Shown: one piece after another, positions 9,441 to 21,571 of the stretch | Layout: the number at the start of each line of letters is the position of its first letter | Position numbering within the stretch: the stretch's first letter is position 1 | Source: Pseudeuparius sepicola | Lineage: Eukaryota; Arthropoda; Insecta; Coleoptera; Anthribidae | DNA: 64,000 nt | Reading direction: 5' to 3' | NCBI GenBank assembly: GCA_963920635.1 | Contig: OY987298.1 | Coordinates: 34,441,787 to 34,505,786 of the forward strand | The notes under the pieces: generated by a model | Databases searched by the model: none | Seen by the model: only the letters and a program-made list of their open reading frames with translations | Told to the model about the DNA's origin: nothing | Program-made: the position numbers and the translations under genes

Positions 9441-9910
9441 AAGAATGCAATTTTTTTTTGTCGTATAGAGGTATAACGAAAAATATTCGCTTCTATTGTT
9501 GAGTACTTTGAGTACGAATTGTTCTAAAATTAATTTATACTTGATACAACACCGGTAAAAGAGCCATTTTTAAAAATCAAGTTTTCGTTTTTTTTTGTCC
9601 GTCTCACAGACCGTTTTGATATTAGGGGGTTTAGTACGCCATCCATCCCTGCGTTTTAGTTTAAAAATTCTTGTATTATTAGAACAAATAGCGAAATTTT
9701 GAATTCTTATACGACCAATACATTAATTCTGCGACTTCACGTGATGTTTTATTTTTATGTCATATTTTGTGTGTTTATTTGAAGATTATAGATTATATTT
9801 CAGGCTCGTGTGTAGGTAATTATTACGAAAAAATATTCAAAGTCTTGTCTTACCACGAATTAAGTATGCATATTTTGCCCAATTTTTACGGTTTGTGCCG
9901 GCCGGTTTGA

Positions 9911-9962
9911 AGCATACAGCAGAGAACGTCAATTAATTTTGTTTGGATCTATTTTTCTAAAT
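9911..9962 (-). pseudogene. Fragment of the 100-aa gene start, right arm (outer copy)
   Basis: Mirror of 5519-5570 read on the minus strand, about 1.1 kb upstream of the intact gene start at 8825. It is too short and broken to be expressed as protein. Confidence 0.5.
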
Positions 9963-10946
9963 GAGTAATTTTTGCTCGCGTTGGCTTTGGTAGTTCAGTT
10001 ATTTGGTCAGATACCAGAGTTCAGAATTTTTGTATGTGTTTTTATTCCCACTGTATATACATTTTTGATATACCTTGTATTGATTTTTGGCCGGCCTGTA
10101 TGCAGTCTGAAAAATTCAGTGACGTCACGTGTTGAGATGTAATTTTCTTATGTTTTTATCCATACACATGTACATTTTTGACAGTTTTCTTTGAGACACC
10201 CTGTATTTCCCTTATTAATTATGATACGCCACGTGATGAAGTTAGGTCTTTTTTTCTTTTGTCACACCCATGTACTTTGTTGTCCACCCTGTACTTATGC
10301 AGTCTGAAAAAGATTCTGGGGTGCGATGAAATTATTAAGGCCCTTTTGGCTTTCCGTTTGCGCAGTGTTTTGAGGTACACTGTATATTATTTTTTATAAT
10401 ATTATAACTGTTGTTGGGTACTTTGTACACTCTGTTACTACGAATTAAGATTTATGACCCTACATAATATCTTGACCAATTTTATAAAAAATATATAAAT
10501 ATAAAATTAATTTATACCTAATAAAGAGATATTTTTACCCACGATTTTTTCGTCAAGGTTGTAGGTCGTTTTGAGACTGAGGGTTAAGCATATACTTTGT
10601 TCTTGCGTTAGTAGCCCCGTTTTTATTTTTTTTGCAAGTATATTTTGAGTTCATATGTATATCTGTAATTTCTGTGTGTCTACGTCATCTGAGAAAAATT
10701 TTGTAATGTCACGCCGCGATTAAAGTCCATTTGTTTTTCGTATATATGTTTTTGTCTCGGTATATGAATTTTTATACAGACGGTCCATTAATTCAGCGAT
10801 GTCACAAGGTTAAATTATTAAGGACATTTTGGCTTTGATTTTTTTTGTCACACCCTGTAAGTACATGAATTTTGATACACCCTATATTCTTAGTTCTACG
10901 AGGTCACGTGCTGATACTATTAAGACCCTTTTAGCTTTTGTCTCTC

Positions 10947-10976
10947 CAGTGGTCGTAGGTTCGAATCCTGGTGCCG
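10947..10976 (+). pseudogene. tRNA 3'-half-like fragment, right arm
   Basis: Mirror copy of 4561-4592, containing gtaggttcgaatcctggtgc. Box A is missing, so no functional tRNA is claimed. Confidence 0.4.
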
Positions 10977-12869
10977 TATTTTACTTATTTCTGAAATTAT
11001 TAATTTTAAAAGTGTGGAATTTATATTTTACCAGACGTAGATATCCGCCTGTGTCGATGCCCGCAACCTACGTTTTTTATTTTTGATTTCGCTGACGATG
11101 CAATATTTGCCTTGTATGTTGGAAAAATGATGACAAATACCATTACCAGTGGCCGGTGTTGGCGGGTCAACGTTTTCGCAGCTGACCTTATTTTACGATG
11201 CATTTATGCACATAATATAATTCCAATTTTTATAACAAACTAATTTCGCGAAAAGTTTTGCCTCTCTTTAAATATACTTTTTGAGTAAGTCTACATGTCG
11301 TTTTGGGAAAAATGTTATTTTTGGTAGCTTGGAATTTCGCGTGGAGTAACGTCTTTTTGGTTTTTGTTGCACTCTGTACCTACATCGAATTTTTTATTCA
11401 CCTTCAGGTCATTAAGCTGAAAATCGTCTGTGTTTAGAAGGCCGTTTTGACATCAAGAGATTTATTACGTACATTGTCTCGCGCTGGTAGATTTAACATA
11501 AAATTGTTTTGAATCTTATAGCAATAGAATATTTTTTGCTTGAGACGCCTAAGACCGTTTTGGTATTGGTTTTTGTCGTCTATATGAATGCCAAATGCCA
11601 CCACGTAAACGTCAAAACGCAGTGAAAACCCCAAAAACGTGTGGTTAAAATTACAAAAATTATTTTTATAACCACAATATTATTTATGTTTTATATCTTC
11701 AAAAATTCTAACACGGGCAAATCTATATATAAAAAATAATCTTATCATTAGGACAAATACCCATAGTACACTATCCTGAATTTTGAGATACCCTGTATTT
11801 TACTTATTCTTAATTCTAAGACGCCAGGTGATAAGGTCTTTTGGCTTTCTCATGCTACCTTGAATATTTTTGTTGTCCGACCCTGTACTATTTGAAAAAA
11901 TCTGCAACGCAATGATTAAGGTCCTTTTAGCTTTAGATTAACGTCGTCTTTGCTTTGATTTTTGTCTTATCCTGTATAAATATGAATTTTAGGTAATAAT
12001 TAGGTCTTTTTGGCATTTGTCACACCCTGTACATGATTCTTTTATCAGCTGTTTTGCCCACCCTATATATTTTTGTTGTCCACCTATTTGAGAAAAATCT
12101 CGCATCGATTAAGGACCTTTTAGATTACCCCAGCCTGTACATGAATTTTGAGACACATATTAAATCTGCGTCGCCACGTGAAATTATACCTTTTTGGCTT
12201 TTGTCACACCCCGTACCTAGATATTATTAAGGTCCTTTTGGCTTCCTTATGCCAGCTTCTATATTTTTGTTGTCCACCACTGTACGAGAAAAATCTGTCA
12301 CACAACGATTAAGGTCCTTTTGACTTTAGGTTAACGCCGTTTTATCTTTAGTTTTTGTTCTACCCTGTACAACTGTGAATTTTGAGACACCCTGTATTTA
12401 ACTTATTCTTAAGTCTGAGACGCCACGTGCTGATTCAGGTCGTTTTTTTGTCACACATTTTATATTTTTGTTGTCCACCCTGTACTTATGCTAATTGAAA
12501 AAATCTGTGACGATAAATTATTAAGGTCCTTTTGGCTTTAGTTTCTGATTCACCCTGTATTTTACTTATTCTTAAGTCTGAGACGTCACGTGATATAAAT
12601 AGGCCTTTTTTATTTTTGTCTCACCCTATATTTGATTTTTTTTTGACATATCAACGGTTTTTACCTACCTTGTATATTTTTGTTCACCTCTGTACGAGAA
12701 AAAATCTGCGACGCAATGAAATTATTAAGGCCCTTTTGACTTTCCCTTGATTTAACGCATCCTGTATATAATTTTAATCAGTTGCTTATGAGACACCTTG
12801 TATTTATTCTTAATTCTGTGACGTCACCGAGAATCTAGTTTACACCATTTTAAAGTATTATTTTCAAAT

Positions 12870-12939
12870 GCGTCGATGGGTCAGTTGGTTAGAGCGTCGA
12901 TTTTATAAACCGATGGTCGCAGGTTCGAACCCTGGCGGA
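12870..12939 (+). pseudogene. tRNA-like Pol III module, right arm
   Basis: Mirror copy of 2649-2718, with the same box A-like and box B-like motifs and a T run directly after it. It also points outward, toward the right end. Near-identity of the two copies suggests the arms are homogenised or the module is under constraint. Confidence 0.6.
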
Positions 12940-13174
12940 TTTTTTTTATTTTCAGAATTTTGAATTTCGCGCTGTGACGTCAGAGCACGAGATGAGATGC
13001 TGGAGATGCTGGACCCGAGATGACAAGCTGGACCACGAGATGAGATGCTCGAGATGATGGACCATTATCTCCCACGGTTTGGCGCCATGACGTCAGAGGT
13101 TAGCTACGATTGGCCGGGGGCGGGGCCTAGGAGGAAAGTGGAGGGAGGGCGCCCAAGGTGCCGCGTTACCTACT

Positions 13175-13180
13175 GGCGTG
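13175..13180. repeat. 6-bp target-site duplication, right (ggcgtg)
   Basis: Exact partner of 2408-2413, directly after cgttacctact at 13174. A 6-bp duplication with AG...CT ends is the known pattern of retroviral-type integrases of Polinton/Maverick elements. Confidence 0.8.
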
Positions 13181-13680
13181 GAGTAAACCCGATAAATACA
13201 ACCACCTATTGCGAATAAAGCTGCCGAGCTATATTATGGGTATCATCGCAATAAAATTAGGCTTTCGTATTGTCTGAAGTTTATTTGCTAGCCGAAACAA
13301 AAGCATTGTTTGAGGGGATGCAATCCCTATTAATAATAATTGAATAATGGGGCTGGTATTTAAGCACGTTTGCAACAAAATTAAAGTATAATTTTGTGTT
13401 GCTGTTTACGAACAGAATTTCCAAGTATAAAGTTGAGAATTTCACACAAGGCTATATATATACACTCAGCAAACTTTTGGCTCGGTTTATTCCCAAGATT
13501 ATTATCGTTTCCTCTTTGTTTCACAAATTAATATTATATCTGTTTATAATATACTTAGGAACTACTTAAATTTAAAGTTTTGTTGAAAATGTCTAAAATT
13601 ATATTTTCAAAAAGCATACTACATTAAATTAGATACTTATTCAGGGTATTGAAATACTTATCGAACGACGTGTAATTATA
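13181..13680. other. Gap with no recognised feature
   Basis: Ordinary AT-rich sequence flanking the right end of the palindromic element. I see no ORF or repeat. Confidence 0.4.
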
Positions 13681-13687
13681 CTATTAA

Positions 13688-15380
13688 GGTGTCTCATTAA
13701 CCATGGGACACAGAACAACTGCATACTTTGGGCCAAAATATTAAGATTGAGCTTAAGAAGTACTGGCCAAAGCTCAATCTTTACTGAGATCGTATAGTAG
13801 ATTCTTCTATGCTGAGACACAAGGCGTTGTAGTTCTTTTTTGAAATTGAATTATAGCAATATCTCTCAAAGTAATCAAGCTGCTGAACTGGAATTTGGCA
13901 CTGCTGTGTTTTTGGAGATAGAAAATAAGCTGAAGGTGTCAATTTCTACGTATCTTACAAAGGGCTCCTCATCCGCTGTTTTTGGATCGTGCTTTTTTTG
14001 AGGTTATCTTTTAGTATTGCAGGTTTGCGTTTTTACTGCAAATTTTAATTTTTTTTCAAACATAACGGCAAAATCAACCGTTTGCCTTGAAATTGGCAAA
14101 ACGTGCCCCAAAGCTCCCAAATTTGAAAAATACAGTTTTCAACTACCGCTTTCAAATTTTACAGAATAATTTACATAATTTACAATGAGAAAAATTCCTT
14201 ATGAACAATGTACCAAAAATTATTCGATTACAAATAAGTAGGAACTGATTGAATTTGACAGAATTTCGACACCTAATTTCATGAAAACCAATAGCGTTTT
14301 GATAAATACCCATTTCGAATTTTTTTTCATTTTGAATCTGCAGTTCATATGTAAAAAAAGTGAAAGCGGTTGGTGAAAATTTTAAGATTCGAATGTTTGA
14401 ATCAACATCAGTAGTTTTGGGACACATTTTTGCCAATTTCAACGCAAACAGTTTATTTTATCGGTATGAAAAACGTATACACTTTTGTAGACAACTGAAA
14501 AATGCGCCAAACTAAGGATCCAAAAAGAGCACAAGTGGCGAGATACCTAGAAATTAACATCGTCAGCTTATTCTCCACTCTTAAAAACATGGCAGACTCA
14601 CGTTTCTACAATATTAAGAATCCAGGGTGACTCTCATTCATACCTTATTATCGTAAAAATGTACGCAACATAATGCCATCTAAAATGCATTCACTTCATC
14701 CAAAAGTAATTTTTTGTTCAGCAGCTTAATTATTTTGGGAGATATTGCCTTCAATTAAAAAAATAACTACAAGGTTCGCTCTGTATCTCAGTACCATTGA
14801 GTTTTGACCAGTAGTTGTTAATCTCAATCGTAATATTTTGGCCCAATATATAGGTATTGTAACGAAAAATGCCTCTAAAGTTGTTATATCAGCTTTCAAT
14901 GAACATGTTTCCACTGTTTTCTAACATACTCAAAGTTTCAGTGTTCTATTTATAGTTTTATAATTTTTATGATTAGTATGATTTTCCGTTACATTTTGAG
15001 GCCCCCAGGGCCCATTTTCTGTTAGTTTCATTGTTTCCCCTGTGTAGAGCTTCCATAGGTTTTCTAGAAATTGATTGACTAGAACTTTATGATTTGTGCA
15101 ACTATCCAGGAATATTCTAGAATAGTCTCCAGTCTTCCATTTGAGTATATAAGCCCGCGAATTGGACCTGAAGTAAGTTGAAGGTTATTACGCGATTTTA
15201 GTGCGATTTTTGGAGCTGATAGAATATTCCTGGTCAGTAACAGTATCTGACAAGTTTATTTGTGAACGCGCTAAGCATTAAAGGTAAAGGTAGTAACCAC
15301 GGCAACGAATTTGGAGTGTTATTGTTGAGATTTGGTACAATACAATTATTGTTTTATAATGTCACATTATTAATGAGACA
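13688..15380. mobile_element. Palindromic element of the CAGGGTGT family, copy 1 (with insertion)
   Basis: The outer ends read ggtgtctcattaa and ttaatgagacacc. The interior shares blocks with 29967-31252 and 63048-63864, for example ttttggccc near each end. The right arm is interrupted at about 14858-15344 by a segment absent from the left arm and from the other copies. There is no transposase. TA-flanked mariner-type origin is inferred from the other copies. Confidence 0.65.
14858..15344 (+). promoter_or_regulatory. Inserted segment with heat-shock element and TATA box (solo LTR-like?)
   Basis: A perfect three-unit heat-shock element (GAA-TTC-GAA, ggaatattctagaat at 15109-15123) lies 22 bp upstream of TATATAA (15146-15152). 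A second TTCtaGAA lies at 15062-15069. This is the arrangement of insect heat-inducible promoters. The segment begins TGTAACG and ends near ggtaca, so a solo LTR is possible, but no target duplication is clear. A captured hsp-type promoter is the alternative. Confidence 0.55.
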
Positions 15381-15456
15381 CCCTCGATACATAGTATCTA
15401 TTAACTTTTGCGCTCTTAGTATTTTTTCAATTTGAGGAAAATTTTCTTAAGTATTT

Positions 15457-16286
15457 TAGTGGCGTGCCCAGAATTTTTTTTCAGAGTCGATTCAGTATCA
15501 TCTTCTCCCTTTTGTTTTTTTTTATTAAGAAAGCATCCAAAATTGATGATCTTAAATGTCAAATTGTTTGTATTAGTGATATTATGTATAGGTAACTCGC
15601 ATGATTGTGGATCTTTAGTGTCGTGCGCTTTAAATAAAGAATCACCGCACCTTTGAGTTGTTTCGACAAACTAATCCAGGCAGAAATCCTCATTTTTCGT
15701 GAAATCAGTAGGTACCTACAATAGAGGCAAAAATTATTAGACGCGTTTAGGAATCCTTGATAATACAGCAATTCTAATTTTAAATTTCTAATTATGAAGA
15801 AGTAGGTACCTGCACAAACGCCTATGCCACTTTGGTGCATAGCCTCAAAAGTTAATTTAAATTACAGAATTACTTACCGATGATTACCCTCAAATATTTT
15901 AGTTTTGGCGGTTAGGAAAGTGTCACAAGCCACACAACTAAGCATAATAACTCGAAAAAGTATCTAAGTGCCACCTATCATCGTGTCAGATACCAAAATA
16001 TTGTGTCAAAACTTGGTTACTACTCAAGGCGATTTCCGTCTCATGTATTTTATAATACACACATAAAGCTTTGACACCTTCCTGGCATTCTTTATTGAAA
16101 GGTCGTGCGTAAATTTGGTGTACTCTATGCTCATAGTTGTTTGGACACTTTAGCAGAAAATCTGGCGGTGCGGCTATTTGCCAGACTGTACGGCGCGGCC
16201 TCGATGTCCAAGGCAGTTTAATTTTTTGTTCCCTGGTCCCTGGGGGTTAACCCCCAACCCCCCTCCCCCCGTGGGCACGCCGCTGA
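15457..16286. mobile_element. Non-autonomous hAT-like element (830 bp)
   Basis: Terminal repeats tagtggcgtgccca and tgggcacgccgctga are inverted partners. Both sides carry gtattt (15451-15456 and 16287-16292) as a target duplication, and an 8-bp duplication may be partly decayed. Ends of the type CAGYGGCGTGCCC are common among hAT elements. No transposase is encoded; the short minus ORF at 15559-15840 has no recognisable content. Confidence 0.65.
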
Positions 16287-16661
16287 GTATTTAGTGATGA
16301 ATTTTAAACGAAAATGTTGTTTTGGTTTCGTAGAATCCTGGTTTAATATTTTCTAGCAAAATTAGTAAAAAATATTTTAATTTAAGCTACGTTGATTCGC
16401 ATTTAAAAACTGACGCAAAATGCATATAGTTATCAGCTAATACTTTACTTATTCAGAAAACGCAAATTTTCAATGAAACGTTGTATTTGGAATATATTAT
16501 GTCAATACCTACACAGGATTCTTCTCAGAGCTAGGGACTTGTCTGAGTTAATGCAGCAACTGTGTTAAAATTTAATTGGGCTATCTAAAATTTAAACGCC
16601 AGAACTATTCCTGAAACGAGTTATTTTTATCATTCAAGAACAAAAGTTCAGTTTTGTTGTA

Positions 16662-17134
16662 CAGGGTGTTCCCGTATATTTTGACCCACCCCTAGAGCCT
16701 ATATTTTTCGAGTTAGAAAAAAATTACTTAAATTAAAGTTGTAGGGTTTTTTCTGAACCGCTAGGATCTGTTACTAGATAGAACAAATGAGCGTTGCAAA
16801 TTTATGAAAAAATATAAACTTACTTTTTTAATGGAACACCCTGTATATTTGTGGATTTTTGAATTGCACGCATTTTTCCGATTTCAACAATATAAATATG
16901 TTATATGTTTGCTCTAAGCAATCACATGATATTCCAAATTGCAGATAAATACGATCTTTATATTTAATCAAGGTTGCCATTGAAGAACATTTCAACTTAG
17001 GAAAGGGCATTCCTGTCAATCCATTATTTTTGGGACAATACACCTTGGTACCCTACAACTTTCATTTAAGTATTTTTTTCGAACACGAAAAATATAGGCT
17101 CTAGGGGTGGGTCAAAATATACGGGAACACCCTG
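16662..17134. mobile_element. TA-flanked MITE (473 bp)
   Basis: Ends cagggtgttcccgtatattt and its reverse complement extend as an inverted repeat for about 100 bp per side, flanked by TA on both sides. Typical of mariner-type MITEs. Non-coding. Confidence 0.85.
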
Positions 17135-18503
17135 TACATCCTACATAATGATTATACGTTCATTTACTGAACGTAGAATTTTTATGTGTGTACGTATTTG
17201 TTCAACTGATCTCGTGTTCTTCAAAAAATAAACTTGCAAAAGTGGCAGGCTACGTCTTTATTAATAAATCTAAAATGCACACTCACTAGAGCAGGGCTTA
17301 CAAAGTGCAGCTATGTAAATCTTTCTCTAATCGAGGAAATATATCCAGAAATCGTAGTAAAATTTAATAAGTGGCTGTTATAATACAGATCCCATTAACG
17401 ATCTCTGCAACTGACTGTCTTTTCTGCTGAAGGTAATATAAAATTACCTAATTGGTGCAGTTTTATTGTGCCTGCAAAAAGGATCGTTCCGAGGGGAAAT
17501 TAAATGATCCCTGTCCTAGTTTCGAATGAATGTTAGCTTATAGTTATAAAAGGGATATCAGAAATAATTGACGATTTTTCGCCAAGTACAGTCCTTTCCC
17601 TTTGCCATGGCACATTTTTTGAAAAGTTACAGTATATTTTATTTTGATTGTTGGAGAATGCTAGAAGTGAAACACTTTGTATACGTTGAAAGTTGAAAGT
17701 TTGGCAACATCGATATTTTTATGTCCGCAATGAATTACAGCAACTTAAATACTTAACCACATTTCGATATTTATAGTTTAGAAGATATAAGGCGTTTTCC
17801 TTTTTTTGCGTTATTGAAACCTGCCATACCTTTTTTCTTTGGGGATTGTCTCGATTTCGCTAAAAACATTATTTATTTATTTTTTATCTATCTATCTCTC
17901 CATTTATTTTTTACGTAAAATTCATTGGTGTAGAAATATACTTTCATTGCGGGTATTGGTTTGTAGAAAAACTTACAAATTTGTCAAACTTGAAACACAA
18001 GATTTTTTCTTCAAAACCGCGACCCGAAGAAATGGCAACAAGGAATTCTACCCCCTATTATTCTTGAATTCAATGATTCTACCATTGAGTAAAGGATTAT
18101 TCCTTTACTCAATGATTCTTCGTAAAAAAGTAAATATAACTAGATGTTTTTACCGAAATCCAAACTATTCACGAACAAAAAAGTTATGGCATCTTTAACA
18201 AACGCCCCTATACAGGTTGTAACTTTGATTAGTACAGAAATTTTCACAAAAGCTCACACCTTTGAATTATGTACCGAAATCGTCCGGTTTTCGCGGATTT
18301 TGAGGGCGGATAATAATTATTATAATGTTACTTGGTCTTTGCTGTACAAAGTTGTCTGCTGAAATCTCTGTCGGGTGTGTATAAGCCGCTGCGAACGAAA
18401 TTAAAAATAGCCACGATACTGCAATAAAAAAATCTATGCGGCGAAGTTTGCATTAGGAATGAACGACGCTATTTCGAACAACTTCTTTGAAAAAGTTAGG
18501 TCG
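17135..18503. other. Gap; small hairpin only
   Basis: Mostly unremarkable. A T-rich, TATC-repeat stretch lies near 17870-17915. A perfect short hairpin (attgagtaaagga / tcctttactcaat, 18084-18113) stands inside a duplicated caatgattct motif. The 119-aa ORF at 17839 is low-complexity at its start and not convincing. Confidence 0.4.
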
Positions 18504-18724
18504 TTAAGTGCACGGCCACGCATAAGGCGGACGGCGGACCGGAGAGCAGGGCGAAGATGGTAGCGGAGCTTTCAAAACAATAGAGAGCGGAGTGTCCACA
18601 CTTACCACGGAGAGGGGAGCGGAGGGTAGGCAATGTAGCCATGTTTGCTCGCTGGTAGCGGAGCGTTCAAGTCAGTTGACATTTTCCGGCGTATTGGCGC
18701 CACATACCTACCTGTATATTAATA

Positions 18725-20105
18725 TATACCGCTTTTGGCCCTATTGCGCACGGTAAGGCGCAGGGAACGAAAAGAGATGGAATTCGCCGCCATTTTAAGC
18801 CTATTTCGGCAGTTTGAATGGTGGCTACCTTATTCCTTGTTTAAAATTTTGTATACAGTATAAATTGCATTATACTCTTTGAAGGCGCCGGTAAAATCAT
18901 AAAAGTCACCGTGACATGCTTTTTTGATGAGATGCATTTTTAGTTTTTAAACGCGATTTTTTCTTTTATATTTTGTACGGTTAATAACTTTCCATTCTCA
19001 TATTTACGAGATAAAAACATGACTTGGTGCAAATGCAAAGAGACTTTTACATATAGATTGTGAAATTGCATTCCATAGGTAAGCAAATAGGTATAATTTT
19101 TTGCCAAATATGATTGTTTTCTCATTGGTATTTTCTGATTTCTTGCTCATTTTTAGGTTTTCAAGAGAAGAAACTGAATTTAGAAAGTGGCTTAGTAGGT
19201 AATCTAGGTGTCATTCAAGAAGTTCAAGAAATAACTCGTGGAGATGAGGAGAATGGAGACATTGTAATTCTTGATACAACGAAGAGAGCCGTATTTCTGG
19301 AGCAAATAGAATTAACCGAAGAAATGCAAACAGCAGCAGGCAGCAACAAGTAAACCTGTTAACTGCAGATCACCGCCAGCAAAATTATTGAAGCTTGTCA
19401 AAGAAGAGCGTAATTAAAAATCACTTCACTTTCATTTTTGAAGCAAAGATTAAAGTGGTAGAAGTTGAAGTTACTAAGTTTTCTTTTGCTTGTATTTTTT
19501 AAACAAACAAAAATAAAAAGTTCTAAGGAATAAAACCAGCTGCCTAAAAATTCAGAAATAGGTATAGATAATATTATGTTCTTGGAAAATAGGTTAGGTC
19601 ATTGAGTAAAGGAATAAATAGGGGTTAGGTATTATTATTAAAAGTATTCAAAGAAATAATTATACCAAGTAATAGTGTATGAAAATGTTAGGTAATTAAA
19701 AATATTTTCATATTTTTTATAAGTAATTATTTATAATGTAGCTGTTGTATAAGCTATAGGTATAATGTACAATAATAATTCTATTAGGTACTTCTCCTTA
19801 TGATGATTAAAATATTGTTTTGAGTAAGTTGTACAATTTCTCAACCTAGTTAACTGCTTCGTTTCCCGAATGCATTAATTTAAAACCAAAACCAACAAAA
19901 ATCTTGAACCTATGTTGTACTTTGAACTAAAATAATTTCCATTTTACAAAACCGACAACCAAGACATTACATTATTTATGGAACCCACCGGTAGAAATGA
20001 TTTCAAATTTCCCGCCTCATTCAGGCTTAAAAATGGCCGCCAAATTATTCCCCCGGTCGGACGTCTCTCTTGCGCGGTATAGGTTGCTATAGGTATATGA
20101 TTGGC
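18725..20105. mobile_element. Element nested in the TTAA element
   Basis: This block is absent from the second copy at 47.9 kb, where cattttccggcgtattggcg runs on directly to atttaacctcg. Its ends contain inverted matches (cgccattttaagcct at 18791 and aggcttaaaaatggc at 20023). It may carry one exon, listed separately. Boundaries are approximate. Confidence 0.5.
19157..19353 (+). CDS. Possible 3' exon, unrecognised protein
   Basis: After a good acceptor (ctcatttttag at 19156) a frame of 65 codons runs to TAA at 19351. It is acidic and helical in character (QEKKLNLESGLV, then VQEITRGDEENGDIV and LTEEMQTAAGSNK). The composition looks coding and differs from the AT-rich surroundings. No family is recognised and no upstream exon was found. 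Confidence 0.3.
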
Positions 20106-20550
20106 GCCTATTTAACCTCGAAAATATAGCGTTGTATTCTTATACAGGGTGTAACTAAACTGATGGTCAAAAATGAAACCACGTATTCCTGAAGTCAAAA
20201 TAAGGGCACTTTTTTATATAAATTATTTTTGTACAGATGATGAAATTGTGTTTCCCTGCTTAGGTTTATTTCATATACCCACACTGCACGTTTATTTTGC
20301 AATATCTGAAATTTGAGTTGTGAATTTTCACATAAAAATAATGTAGAAATCGACATTTTTATGACTGTTTCTATGGAGTTCGTCTTTTCAATGTTTCCAC
20401 TTTGCTTCCAACCTATCTGCGCAATACGCCTTTCAAAGCTGTCACAATCCGCTGACTGTGTGGACACTACCCTCACTACTCTCCGCTTTCCGCCCTGCTC
20501 TCCGGTCCGCCATCCGCGTTATGTATGGCCGTGCATTAAGACGTGAAGTG

Positions 20551-20700
20551 CTGAAAAGAAATTGTGAAGTGGTAAATGTGATTAATAGTATGTCATGGAG
20601 AGTGCTACGTCATTAATAAGTGTCGTGTCGTGTCGTGAAAATATAGTAAAAAGTGAAAACCAATTAGTGAAGTGGCAAATGTGATTATAACTAAATTACG
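20551..20700 (+). other. Possible 5' UTR exon
   Basis: The segment holds a duplicated phrase (gtgaagtggtaaatgtgatta at 20565 and a near-identical copy at 20668) and ends with attacg|gtgagt, a good splice donor at 20701. It has no long frame. A TTAA element inserted just upstream. It may be a non-coding first exon of a host gene that continues beyond recognition. Confidence 0.3.
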
Positions 20701-21564
20701 GTGAGTGCTTCTGTACTATGAGTCTTGCTATTATTATTCCTTATGCGGGGTGATAGGGACACAGGCGAACACCCGCCTAGAAACGCAACGGGCCGCTGCT
20801 ATACTCCATGGGAGGTGTGGAAATTTGCAAACTTTTATACAGATTTTCAAGGAAGTATCTGACGGTACGTCAACGATGGAGTAGGACGCCATCGCCACAT
20901 TTAAACTCAATCCTTTCACTTGTTTAAACAAAATAGTGATCTACCTATGCGGAGAGGTACGAAGTTTGTCGGTTCGTTGTGTCCTTAGATTACAGTTTTT
21001 AAAATGCTCGCAGGAAAAACCTGTTTTCTCTTTGTAAGTGGGAATGAAGCCAATAGCCACCCCCTCGAGAATAATCTGTTATGGAAATTATTAAATAAAG
21101 CGAATACTAACAGGGAGCATTAATGACTACGAATAAACCCACTGGGATTTTACCGAGCCTCACTGCGAAACTTAAATGATTCCTAAATAGGATGACTATT
21201 GTTCTGGGATTTGCTTAAACGCGTAGTGTTAACGACTGCCGCAACAGAATAGGTACGTTTTTAACGGGCATAATGGTAAGTGATTATGAATAGTTTAATT
21301 TTGACTGTTCTGTAAAAGAAGTGGTCTCTGTGAGAACTTAAATAAGGTATACTAGTTTAAAGAGTAATTTTATTTTACTCTTCATTGGCGTCAAACATAT
21401 TTCTATGTCGGCATACATCCGCAGTGACTAGTCCAGTTCTAATTTGGCAATCGAGAGGGCGGATTGTGTAGTGTCGTTTATGGATTATTTACAATGAATA
21501 AAGAACCCCTTTATTCATAGATTATTTATAACTTTTCTGAACTCAGTTGGGTCCGTTGCATTAA
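20701..21564. other. Gap; locally GC-richer, nothing recognised
   Basis: About 20740-20930 is richer in CpG and could belong to the same transcribed region as 20551-20700, but I find no convincing frame or domain. Confidence 0.35.
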
Positions 21565-21571
21565 GTCAAAC

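Larger units (their letters stand above)
9890..12810. repeat. Degenerate motif array in the right arm
   Basis: Reverse-complement counterpart of the left array, with the same motifs read as caccctgtac, attaaggtccttttgg and gacgtcacgtg. The several 60-85 aa ORFs that start here are by-products of the repeat. Confidence 0.65.
2414..13174. mobile_element. 10.76-kb giant palindromic element with Polinton-like ends
   Basis: The two ends are reverse complements (agtaggtaacgcggcacc at the left), and the inverted similarity runs for more than 4 kb inward on each side. The centre (6713-8741) is single-copy and holds two convergent ORFs. Ends AG...CT with a 6-bp duplication fit Polintons. However, no protein-primed DNA polymerase, integrase, protease, ATPase or capsid ORF is visible, and the arms are far longer than usual Polinton repeats. 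It could be a deletion derivative mobilised in trans, a foldback-type element, or an undescribed family. The arms are well matched, which suggests a recent copy or ongoing homogenisation. Confidence 0.85.
8742..13174. repeat. Right arm of the giant inverted repeat (4.4 kb)
   Basis: Partner of the left arm. It is about 130 bp longer because of small insertions, for example near 10420-10490 and 12440-12570. Its inner end lies in codon 28 of the 100-aa minus-strand gene, so this arm carries the intact promoter, leader and start codon of that gene. Confidence 0.9.
18508..20535. mobile_element. TTAA-flanked DNA transposon, copy 1
   Basis: Ends gtgcacggccacgc and ggccgtgca are inverted and flanked by TTAA at 18504-18507 and 20536-20539, which suggests a piggyBac-type element. 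The second copy (47885-49971) is flanked only by TTA, so PIF/Harbinger is not excluded. Subterminal sequence is GC-rich (ggcggacggcggaccgga). It contains another element at about 18725-20105. Confidence 0.7.

Noticed and set aside
2414..13174. Complete Polinton or integrated virus
   Set aside because: Only the ends fit; none of the expected large genes is present in any frame.
20143..20170. Another TA-flanked MITE (tacagggtgtaacta)
   Set aside because: No matching opposite end was found; it may be a solo tip.
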